Below are positions 54,604-64,000 of a DNA stretch of 64,000 nt, piece after piece. Location of the stretch: NCBI GenBank assembly GCA_025201365.1, contig JAIXMF010000003.1:620001-684000 (forward strand), written 5' to 3'. The DNA comes from Syncephalis plumigaleata. Its lineage: Eukaryota > Zoopagomycota > Zoopagomycetes > Zoopagales > Piptocephalidaceae. The first letter of the stretch is position 1; every line of letters starts with the position of its first letter. Under the pieces are notes generated by a model that was given only the letters and a program-made list of their open reading frames with translations, did not search any database and was not told where the DNA came from. Made by a program: the position numbers and the translations under genes.

Positions 54604-56017
54604 TCACCGGTGAGCTTGAGTGGGCATAGTTTCCTCGTGTTCCCCATCGGATGCGTCCATCTCGTCTTCTGGATTACTCTCCTGAGAATGAGCGTTTAGG
54701 GTTGGATCAAGATCCGAGGCTTCATCTTTGACACCGAGCTGTCGGCGTAATTCATGAATGTACGCGATGGCTCCTTGTAGCACAGAAAGTTTGTGCAAAT
54801 GATCCTGACCACGACATGATGGTACAAGACGGCGTAAATGGCCTATTTCACTGTTGATACGTTCGCGACGACGACGCTCGATAGCCGAGTGGGAAACGCG
54901 ACGCTGATGATCGCGCTTATCGACAATACGACGAGTAGCGCGGAATTTGGAGATTTGTGAGGCCATCGTGTTGGCTGGTGGAGCACCGCTGGATTTGGAT
55001 GCTGTGGAACCATTGCCAGATCTGCCATAATTGCCTATGCCGACGGAAAAGACAATATTACCCGAGTGATTGGGCGTATGACTGGAGGCATTTGAGTTGA
55101 CGTAGCTGACTCGTTCATTACGTGTTGCTGCCGTAACTGGAATGGTAACAGACTTTTTGATACCAGCAATAACGGGTGTGGTAGGAGTAATGGGAGCAGC
55201 GGGAGCACCTAGCCGTTGACTCTGATGATAGAGCGGATGTCCATGAGTAGATGAACGGACGATAGAAATCATTGGTGGGCGTTGCTGCTGTTGTTGATGT
55301 TGATGTTGATGTTGATGATGTTGATGATGATGTTGTTGATGACCATGCTGCATTGACGAGTGTGCGCGCAATGGTAATGGCGACTCTGGTGTATGGAATT
55401 GTGAATGTGGCATACGAGCAGATGATGAACTGACAAATCCAAATGACTGCGTTGGCCGTTGAAATCCTCATGATGCGATTGCTGCGAGTGATGCAGTCGT
55501 TGTGGAGAAGAAATCGGCATTCTCGGTGAGTATTTGTAGTTGCTGTCATGATGATTCTGATGCTGCTGTTGCTGCTGATGTACTGATGTTGTCTTACAGC
55601 TGGAATTGTTTGCATATCGCGTGCTAATGGCGAACATGGCGTGTTGCTGTGATAGGCCACCGGAGAATGACGATCTGGACCATGGTAAATGGCATTGTAG
55701 TTGGCCGACTGCTCCTTAGAAGCGGGGAAGATTGGCATGGGAGCGGTGTAAGAAGGACGAGTCATTACAGCTGGTCGTTGCGGTGAATTTGGACGGAACT
55801 CGTCCGTTGGTGGCGATGGCATGCTACCGCGAGAGTGTTCCAAGTGTGGTAGATGACGATAGAGCGGTGTTGGTTGTGCAGGATCACTGTGAACGCTGGA
55901 TCGTGAAATAGATGATGGGTGCATTGGCGGTAGTGTTTTCTGTTCGTTCGAGTGGCTGGCGTAGTTTTTGTATTGGAAGTGAACTTGCGATTGTGATTGC
56001 GGCTGTGGCTGCTGCAT
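54604..56017 (-). CDS. bHLH transcription factor
   Basis: The C-terminal part holds a complete basic helix-loop-helix: basic region HSAIERRRRERINSEI (His-x3-Glu-x3-Arg spacing, as in E-box binders), a short loop with PSCRGQDHLHK, and helix 2 LSVLQGAIAYIHELRRQL. About 330 residues of disordered Gln/His/Ser/Pro-rich sequence precede it. Two single bases seem lost in this low-complexity part (about 55500-55620), which breaks the frame between the N-terminal half and the bHLH half. I start at ATG 56017; an upstream TTG start is not needed. A His/Gln run is encoded by a CAT/CAA repeat (about 55280-55345). Target genes are unknown. Confidence 0.8.
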
Positions 56018-59000
56018 ATTCACTAAACATGGCAAGCAAATGTTAATAAAAAATACATTTATAACAATTAATGAGATGGAGGAATATCAATGATTGTTGT
56101 TCTCAAAGCTTAAATATACGCGTTAAAGATGAAAGATGCAGGGTCAGGCTCATTATTGTAAGTATTGCCAAGTGTGCAACAAAAAATACCTGAAATGTAT
56201 GGCAGTTTTTTTACATGGAGACATTGATGAACAAGTTCGATATTCAGAAAGTGCTCAAAATAGATGACAGCGAAAAAGTATCCAGCGAATACGATTGCAA
56301 ATTGGAGAGGCAACATAAGCATGGCAAGCCTGTAACAGCAGCTTGTCTCGATAATAGAACACAGGCGAGATCACTGAGAACCAGAGCAGTGGGTAACGTG
56401 CTTGTGCCGATAATAACAACAGGCTGGATAGCTCAGGTGTGTACATCGCAGTAGCTTTAAACTGAACAATGATAAAGACAAAGTGTACAACGATTGATGC
56501 AGTGCCCATGCATGTAATGCCTTATCGCCTATTATTTGTTATCAAGTAAGGAGGATTTGCAGTAAGGGTATATGTATATGTATATCATTACACATCATAA
56601 TACAGCAATACCCTCTCGTCTAACATTAAGACCATGCGCACTTAGTTTGCAAGTGCTCTGGCAAATAGGTAAGATAACAAGTCGTCATGCAGACATCAAC
56701 AATGGAATTAAATGATAAAGTAAGGAATTTGAAACATTACCGCGTCTGAGAAACAGGCGTTGTAACACGATGATATGACGAGTAGAGCAATGATCCAGAA
56801 ATAGAATGAAGACAACATCCTAGTCCATGTACGCGCATCGATTATGAACGCTATTGATTTACTTCTTACCTAGTGGTTACAGTAAGAGGATGGGTAAAAA
56901 CTAGAGAAAGAAAGGATACCAAATGGTGTTGGTGTCAAAATTAAACGGTGTGTAATGTACTGCTATGCGTGAAAGTAAGCCTATAAGAGCGTGTATGTAT
57001 AGTAAAGGAAAGTGAAGCCAAATGAAAGCTATTCTGAAGTTAGAAAGCAAAACAAAAAGGCTGAATGGCTAATACGCGGTGTAAGTAAAGCGCGAGGAAT
57101 AATGAATGTGTTGAACGTTGATAGAAAGCTGCAATGATATGGAATAAAAGTTGTGGAATTAGAACGCGTATCCCAGATTTTATAGGATTAAACGGAAATA
57201 GCTAGAATGGCTTGTGTAGTGAGTGTAGGCTAGATGCGGTCCAACCACAAGGTAGAAGCGGTAACAGAGTACACACCTCATCCAAGGCGTTCGAAGCTGG
57301 TAACGTGAACTAGCAAATCAGTGACAACCAGGGGACTGGTAAGTTAAAAAAGAAATGGGTGAAGATGGACCACTATTTCTTCTAAGCGGCTGCCTTGAGC
57401 GGTGAATCGCATGATCAGGCTCTCAAAGTAGCCCGGTCACAATGAACGTGCCCACAAAAGACGACATAGCCGCTGAGGGTATATCCACATGATCATACGA
57501 TGGCGGTACGTTGTGCTCGAATGGCGAGCTACGAACAGGTACACGTGTGCGTGGCATGAGACGCGAATTTAACCATTAAAAAAGCGTAATACGTACAAAG
57601 CGATGTAATATTTGTATCGCAACAATGTATCGATTAACGTACATTAGCTAAAATACAAGCGGAATATATTATTATTATCACCATGACGATAATAATGCCG
57701 AGTTGAATCATTAATGAACAGGTCGCGAATGCATAAGATAGTACTTGTCAACATATCGACTCGTGCTTCCTCTTTTTTCCCTTACCAAGATGCTATTTTT
57801 AATTGCATTGAACACCTTACATCTTTCTTTATGCATTTCACCGAACACTACCAAATGAGGCAACTAATTACAGGCAATAGTCCTATATGAAAGATAGCTT
57901 GATTAAAACCGACTGAATGAAATGCTGCGTATGTATGGATATTCAGCCGATTTACAACAATAACAACAACAACAACAACGATAATGATAGTAGCCAGATG
58001 AAACATGTCTATCGGAGAAACAACAATAATTTAACCGGAAACAAGGCGTACACGTACATCTCATACACATACTCAAGCATAGAGATGAAGAGAGAGAGAG
58101 AGATGAAGCACACGCTATTCATCATTAACAATAATTAATAATATGCAAGTATTTACACTTCATAATGTGCTGCTCTTTCGTAGTACAGTGCGTTCGATCG
58201 AGTTCCATTGTCCACCCAAGGCGATGCTCAAGATTCCCCTGAAGAAGATTCGTTTTTTTAGTATTTACAAAAAGTAATGCATGTGGCTTAAAATAAGCAT
58301 TAAAACACGGGGACATACCCATCATGCCTGAAGGGGCCAGTTGTATAACGGGCCTGTGAATGGACATACAAAGAAAATGTTACTAGTAGTGGAAAATAGT
58401 GGCCATTCTTATGCTCTAATCGTATACAGATATATTCGTAGTAGCAATAATGATTAGGGTATAACGAGATCAGTACCTCACACACTACCGTTCACTCGTA
58501 AATCAAAGTCAGCAATCTAGATTTCCAACTAACGGCTCATATACAAGGTATGTCCAAGAATGGTAATCGGCGTATAATTTGGAACAGAACCTTTTCCTGG
58601 CTCTATAGGCCAATAGATGTTGTCTCGAATACACATGTTATTATTTCCTGATGAACACGTGGTGATAATTAGGCAACACAGGCATCTGTTAGGAGTTACC
58701 GGGAAATAAGCTAAAACGAAATGTTCTTTTTTTAATCTAGCTACCCCGTATCCCCATCCTAATTGCGTTCTCTTTATCGATTCACATACGGATATAGACG
58801 AACTCGTTTCGCTTAACTATCGTGTCCTCACCTATACTTTTACTCGCTTGATGATTGTGATATGACAAGTAGTATATTGTTCACTTTCACGCATAACTGA
58901 ACAATAAATGATTCAGTGGTAGCCAGACTCATTTGCCTGGTCTAGAACACGATCTAGACAATAAAAAAGGAAGAGAAATAAATGACATATACAATTATGG

Positions 59001-59832
59001 TGTACACTTGATGACAACCTTCATCACAAGTCAATTATACGCTGCCATACTTGGCATTATCGTATAATTACATACCAGAGTTAAGAGTAGTAGTGTAATG
59101 AAGATGAAAATGAGTGCAATGTGACCAATTGAATAGCAAGCACTGCATGAATGTGAGATGTGGCTAGCCTCAAGTCTAGACCTTTCTCGATTCATCATAA
59201 TTATCGCCATTGTTGTTGTTATCGGTTGAATGAACGTCAAACTTGTTACATCACCGTTGTCATCGGCAATTATTTGAAAGCATAACATCCCCACATCATA
59301 TGTCATATTCCCAACTAGGTTTTGTTCGCTGTTCACGAGGCAATAAGCTAACAAATTCGCGTGTATTCACGACTGCAACGTGATGCTGCAAAGGTCTAGA
59401 TCCAATCTTTCTTGCATCCCACGTACGTGAAATAAATTATGATTTGTACTAGTGTGATGATTCTAGATCATACGTTAATGAATACACCAGTAGTGATCAT
59501 GTGCATCATTTATTCATCACCGTCTAATTTAAGATCATATTTGAACAAAGTCGAATTGCGGCTAATATTATCGCACGCTGGCATCCGTCATTCAATTGTG
59601 CGGCGTCAATACTAGCAGTTAAATAGTTACGCCGCTGATGACAAGCTATAATACCGAGTAAGGCCCAATATACCTTCAGCTTTCGCCTTAATCCCGCGTA
59701 CACCTTTAAAAAGGCCTTACGTCTATTCGAGAGAGATATTCTTGCTAAACTCTATAGTTACTTTGTACAAATCACTAAGGGATTTAGACAAACACGAAAC
59801 CTTGTAATCAAATCAATGGAGTACTTCATCAG
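56018..59832. other. Gene-poor region of 3.8 kb
   Basis: Upstream region of the bHLH gene and left flank of the secreted-protein island. I see no confident gene. It holds an AAC run (57955-57978), an AG run (58085-58105) and short open frames such as 59031-59354 minus, whose tail is hydrophobic but which lacks a convincing ATG start. See the separate entry at 57423. Confidence 0.5.
57423..57557 (-). CDS. Possible small protein (44 codons, unrecognised)
   Basis: An ATG frame begins MPRTRVPVRSSPFEH and ends in a mildly hydrophobic segment SSFVGTFIVTG. GC content is higher than in surrounding DNA. If one G is missing near 57435, the frame would close three codons later after TGATLRA. It could be a small membrane protein or an upstream exon of the bHLH gene. 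I do not recognise a family. Confidence 0.25.
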   Translation of the reverse strand: MPRTRVPVRSSPFEHNVPPSYDHVDIPSAAMSSFVGTFIVTGLL

Positions 59833-59840
59833 TATATAAA
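59833..59840 (+). promoter_or_regulatory. TATA box of 8-Cys secreted gene 1
   Basis: TATATAAA 129 nt upstream of the ATG. The paralogue has the same element at exactly the same distance. Confidence 0.7.
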
Positions 59841-59961
59841 GACATGTCAATAGTCCGGCTATCATCAATATTATCACTCACTACTCACAGCTCTAATCAT
59901 CGCTTACTTTTATCTTATTATACAGCAACGACACTGCCTTCCACCACCACTATCACCGATC

Positions 59962-60324
59962 ATGAAATTATCAAGTGCCATCACTTTTACAATTGTCGTA
60001 GCCTCAGTGGTTGGAGGTATTATGGCGGCTGCTACCCCACCAAAGCAACGAGTAGAACCGGGAGAAGTAAAACTTTCATGCTTAACATTGTTCTTTGGCG
60101 GATGTCCCGATTGTCCTGACGGTTACCATTGGATCAGAGGCGATAGTCCGCATAAATTCTGTGCACCAGACAAGGACGCCCCATACTATATGGCAAAGTG
60201 TGTAGCGTTTGGTAAAAAGTGTGACGCCTGTCCAGACGGCTGGAAGCAAGCGGATAAGGAAAAGTATATTCGTCATAAATCTCAAAATTACCTCAAGTAC
60301 TGTGTACGTGACGAGAGCAACTAG
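59962..60324 (+). CDS. Small secreted 8-Cys protein, paralogue 1
   Basis: 120 residues, no intron. Signal peptide of about 24 residues (KLSSAITFTIVVASVVGG core), then a TPPKQRVEPG segment. The mature part holds eight Cys in two similar halves, each with the motif C-P-D-C-P-D-G-Y or C-D-A-C-P-D-G-W followed by a later Cys, suggesting an internal duplication. No known family is recognised. The paralogue at 63504 shares promoter, leader and signal peptide almost base for base, but the mature part has diverged strongly. That pattern is seen in secreted effectors, toxins and defence peptides. Function is unknown. Confidence 0.85.
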   Translation: MKLSSAITFTIVVASVVGGIMAAATPPKQRVEPGEVKLSCLTLFFGGCPDCPDGYHWIRGDSPHKFCAPDKDAPYYMAKCVAFGKKCDACPDGWKQADKEKYIRHKSQNYLKYCVRDESN

Positions 60325-61341
60325 ACCCATCAACTATTTGTCCAATCCATCGATAACAATACTTGGCTTATTACTGCAATGTATCGTCGTTATAAAGATT
60401 GAACCGGAATATATGGAAGAATATGCATATATTAATAAATCCTGGAGGTTACGATAATCACAATGTCCTAATTCTCCCATCACATTTCCATTCATTTACA
60501 TGCTATAAGGGATCGGATTGGATTCGAGCAATATGAACGTATGATTGCTAAAAAATGGTAGGCTATCAATCACAATTGTCTGCCACATCCATATTAATCA
60601 ATACAGCAACAAGGCTTGGTGATCGTGGCATTCTTTTGATTGTGTATTCATCTTTTACAACTTGGAATGTATCCTTAGTATAAGTTTACTTTGTGATGGT
60701 GTTTTGAAATACGTGGTCAGTCTTTGATTGCAAATTTATAGATATCATTTTATCAAAGCAATACATTAGATATATTGAAGGGTTCCCATTTAGTTTGGAT
60801 CACAGTACGCATACATGCATACTATGCCAATAGATAAGCAGTTAAAATAAGACACTATGATTGATTTACTGATAATATATAGATTGTCTGCATCGTGCGT
60901 TGTGTTGATTTGTAGATGGTATCCATTCTTACCATTCGAATGATCCAGAGAACAATCATAACAGGTAGCGTGTTGGCAATTTTGAATACAACATCCAAAA
61001 ACAGCTATCCATAACCATGATTCAATCCCAATATAGTACACGACATATGAGTGTTTGTATGGACTGCACGTGTCATTGTAAGAGATTTGAGCTCCATAAT
61101 TGTATCTACAGCTATAAATGGATCATCAAAAAATGTCAACACTTGGTTATCGATAGCAGTGTACGCTTTCCTCTTTTTCTTTTTACCGTAGTCAAGTCTC
61201 CTCATAGAACTACACGTTAAAGCCATTCCGTTTAGTATACGTTATACACTGCACTAGTCGTCGATATAGATCAGTACAAGTGTGGCTACAAGAATCGAGT
61301 TTATTGACGACATATCAACAAGTTACTCGACCAGGATAATC
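60325..61341. other. Intergenic inside the secreted-protein island
   Basis: No gene seen. A block at about 60885-60955 (TGCATCGTGCGTTGTGTT core) recurs at about 63152-63222, upstream of the second paralogue, which marks the extent of a duplication. Confidence 0.6.
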
Positions 61342-62670
61342 ATGAGATACAACACGACTTCATTATCTGCAATCACACTATGTGTGTGCATGATGCTATC
61401 TCATCATGCAAATGGCATGGATATACGGGGTACACCATCATCATCTAGCAATAGCAATCCGAATCAAATATCAACGACAGGGAAACAATGGGATCTACGG
61501 TCAAATGTTAAAATACCGTTTAGAATTAATAACCGGAATAGTGCAGCTACACCGATATTTCTGGCACCTCCAGGCAGCAGTCAGGAACAATTATTAGATA
61601 TGTCAGAATTCCACCCACCAAAGAATATGATTATACACGCAACAGTAGACCCAAGTACTAAGGATGTGCATGCAAAATTTTTCGGAAAGTATAAATTTAA
61701 ACCGATAAGATGGGCGAGGAACAGTGGTCATAATCAGTATCAAATGAAACCGACATGGGGTAAACAAAAATTCCTTGTTACATGCTACAAAGATAATATG
61801 AGATATGAAAAAGTGAAGGCATTCTATGATGTAAGTAGCTACAGCTATACCGCCTAATGACATTAGCTCACATTGCTATTTAGTATGCTGAGGGAATAAC
61901 AGATCCACTGCATAAGGAAAAATTAGATAGCATCTTACCGAAACGTATGGATAATGCTCAATCAGCAAATAAAGTACTAGGATGCTTTGTATTCGAGCAT
62001 CCTCAAGAATATATAAATCTGAAAAGATTCCTTGAGCGACCAGTCTCATTTGGCTTGGCTAAACATATACCAAATATTATCGCTCGTGTAATGGATGGTA
62101 TGTATATTATTAGTAACAACAGTTTGAATATTAATACTAACAATAATATGCTTTAGCCGTTGCATATCTTAACGAGAAAGGGATTGCATACAATGGCGTT
62201 GGAAGAGAGCGTAAGTCGTTGCTTTTATTGTATGGACAGGCCTAACCAATACCATGATAGATCTTATGGTTTCTGTTGATAAGAAGAATAACATATATGG
62301 TATTAAACTGATCAACTTTGATCGTTCACTTGTCTTCAAAGAGTACGCAGAGAGCATGGCCAATGGACAGAAATATCAAAACCAAGAAGAGCTAGATTTG
62401 ATGTATAAAGCTTTCCTGAAAGACATTAAGCAAACTGCTGCATTCATCGACACTTTTTTTACTTCCAAGGTTAACCTATTAGCCAAGGACTATGAAACTA
62501 CTAATCCTGCCTGGCTCCCTCAAGTGGAGCTATACAATAAGCAGCGTCAAAGCTTGAAGAATATAAGCGCACTTATGCACGCTTCCCAGATTTTTTTCAT
62601 GATGTCTAATTCCATATTATTCAATGATGACTACAACCTAATAGCAACGCCAGTCATTAGGAATAACTAA
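61342..62670 (+). CDS. Secreted kinase-like protein lacking catalytic residues
   Basis: Four exons (61342-61830, 61884-62097, 62157-62210, 62261-62670) sum to 388 residues in one frame. The start at 61342 gives a signal peptide (SLSAITLCVCMMLSHHANG). The middle resembles the C-lobe of a protein kinase: IIARVMDAVAYLNEKGIAY precedes what would be the catalytic loop, and LMVSVDKKNNIYGIKLINFD stands where the strand before DFG should be. The HRD Asp is replaced (YNGVGRE) and the DFG region reads NFD, so catalysis is unlikely. The N-lobe is too diverged to place the ATP site. The last 120 residues are helical and unrecognised. It lies between the two 8-Cys genes in the same orientation. Confidence 0.6.
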
Positions 62671-63374
62671 ATAGACGACAAACTGCTATCATTCATTATA
62701 ACGATGACTAGACTATTGATACATCATAATAAATAGCTTCATTCTTATAAGAGATGTTCGCTTGTTTAATCGATCATCATTCCAGTGACAATGTTGACCC
62801 ATACTGACGGATTGATATTTCATGTAATGTACGATTGCTTAATGATCAATTCATTGCAATACAAACAACACTAGTTTGCATAGACACGAGTGATCTATTC
62901 CAATCATCATTGGTAGTATCACTTGTTAGTTCATTCGGTATACCTAAGCAACATCAACTTATAAATAGATGGATATGGAGAAATGGTTTATATAGTAGAG
63001 AGCAAACAAATGGTTACTCATTGCCGTAATACAGCTCAAATGCATAGGAAATCATTGTCACTTCCTTAGGAATGCTACTTTAATGGTGCAAGCTACTCCT
63101 GTCTGATACTTGGTTTTTACTATGCCATGATCGAGATTGATCCATAAGATGTAGATTGTTTGCATCGTGCGTTGTGTTTATTTGTAAATGTATCCATTCT
63201 CATCATTCGAATAGTCCAGGTATAGGCGAAAAAAAAGAAAAAGCAAAGGCAAACTTGTAGTCAAACACTTGGCTGCAATTGAATAGGCCTGTGTATCTGT
63301 TTTTAAGCAGCAGCAAGTAGGTTTGTATTATTGAAAATCAAAATGACTACCAGGTTAATGGAGTATTTGACCAG
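62671..63374. other. Intergenic upstream of 8-Cys gene 2
   Basis: No confident gene. Includes the repeated block at 63152-63222 shared with the flank of paralogue 1. Confidence 0.6.
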
Positions 63375-63382
63375 TATATAAA
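63375..63382 (+). promoter_or_regulatory. TATA box of 8-Cys secreted gene 2
   Basis: TATATAAA 129 nt upstream of the ATG, with leader nearly identical to that of paralogue 1. Confidence 0.7.
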
Positions 63383-63503
63383 GACATGTCAATAGTCTGG
63401 CTATCATCGATATTATCACTCGCTACTCACAGCTTTAATCATCGTTTACCTTTATCTTATTATACAGCAACGACACTGCCTTCCACCACCACTATCACCG
63501 ATC

Positions 63504-63854
63504 ATGAAATTATCAAGTGACATCACTTTTACAATCGTCGTAGCCTCAGTGGTTGGGGGTATTATGGCGGCTGCTACCCCACCAAAGCAACGAGTAGAAC
63601 CGGGAAATATTCCGGTTAGATGTGCAACAATATTTGGCCGATGTCCCGATTGTCCCGATGGCTACCACAAGCTTAAAATAAATGGTGCTACTAAAATGTG
63701 CACACCAGATACTGGTAAACCATACTTAATGGTCCATTGCATAGTGAATGGTATTTCGTGTCATACTTGTCCCGATGGCTGGCACCAACGACGAAGTAAC
63801 GACAAGTACAAGCCAGATGAACTCAACATTCTCAAGTACTGCGAACGCGATTAA
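63504..63854 (+). CDS. Small secreted 8-Cys protein, paralogue 2
   Basis: 116 residues, no intron. Signal peptide differs from paralogue 1 by one residue (SSDIT for SSAIT). Eight Cys keep the same order and near-identical spacing: C-X6-C-X2-C, then C, C, C-X2-C and C, including CPDCPDGYH and CHTCPDGWH. Most other mature residues differ, while promoter and leader are about 95% alike by eye. It is intact and followed by an AATAAA-like signal near 63950. Confidence 0.85.
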   Translation: MKLSSDITFTIVVASVVGGIMAAATPPKQRVEPGNIPVRCATIFGRCPDCPDGYHKLKINGATKMCTPDTGKPYLMVHCIVNGISCHTCPDGWHQRRSNDKYKPDELNILKYCERD

Positions 63855-64000
63855 CGCAACTACACTCAACGACTACTCGTATGATCCACTCATAACAAAT
63901 GAGGAAAACTATTCTTATTTGATCATGGAACGATAGACTAGATAGAATCAAATAAACTATGACGTTTAACGAGGAGTATAACACACAACTATTAGCAATC

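Noticed and set aside
59031-59354. 107-codon minus-strand frame with a hydrophobic tail
   Set aside because: It starts on a TTG, has no recognised domain and lies in a gene-poor region. It may be a real terminal exon, but I cannot support it.

Overview
The window is nuclear DNA from a eukaryote with compact, mostly multi-exon genes. Introns are about 45-90 nt, with GTAAGT-type donors, TACTAAT/GCTAAC-type branch sites and TAG/CAG acceptors. A WOPR (Gti1/Pac2) regulator, a Nvj2-type SMP protein and the intron style point to a fungus. A selenocysteine lyase, a PSTK-like kinase, a type IIC-like cation ATPase and RPAIN favour an early-diverging lineage (Zoopagomycota or similar); that placement is inference.

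Layout: 1-575 dispersed repeat; 760-6737 C1D/LRP1, an ER SMP-domain lipid-transfer protein and PSTK (all minus); 7133-7543 histone H3; 8202-12010 three tandem aldo-keto reductase genes; 12240-14469 PWP1; 14540-15790 repeats; 15893-16633 RPAIN; 16754-18524 WOPR regulator, followed by 3.4 kb of gene-poor DNA; 21956-25560 cation ATPase; 25974-27772 UBA3; 27930-28716 MCTS1/TMA20; 28924-30542 F-box-like protein; 31998-34542 the micro-exon gene; 34543-36673 non-coding DNA rich in hairpins; 36674-39409 glutamate-cysteine ligase; 40016-41622 selenocysteine lyase; 41766-45615 gamma-tubulin complex protein; 45962-47920 CAP/Srv2; 48278-48709 eS12; 49539-50903 mitochondrial carrier; 51028-53625 PARN; 54604-56017 bHLH factor; then a gene-poor stretch and, from 59962, three secreted-protein genes (two 8-Cys paralogues flanking a kinase-like protein).

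The standout is 31998-34374. A signal-peptide exon is followed by an array of about 84-bp units. Each unit reads as one intron plus an exon of exactly three bases. From 32417 to 34240, 23 consecutive exons are each one whole codon. The predicted product is a small secreted peptide with four cysteines. Intron lengths vary freely while exon length stays at three, so any exon can be skipped without losing frame. I know of no described fungal gene built this way.

Other themes: two selenocysteine-related genes (PSTK and SCLY) in one window; a secreted-effector-like island at the right end; strong RNA-like hairpins at 35838-36420; and many conserved genes broken by single missing bases in short homopolymers, which looks like consensus error in the assembly rather than biology.
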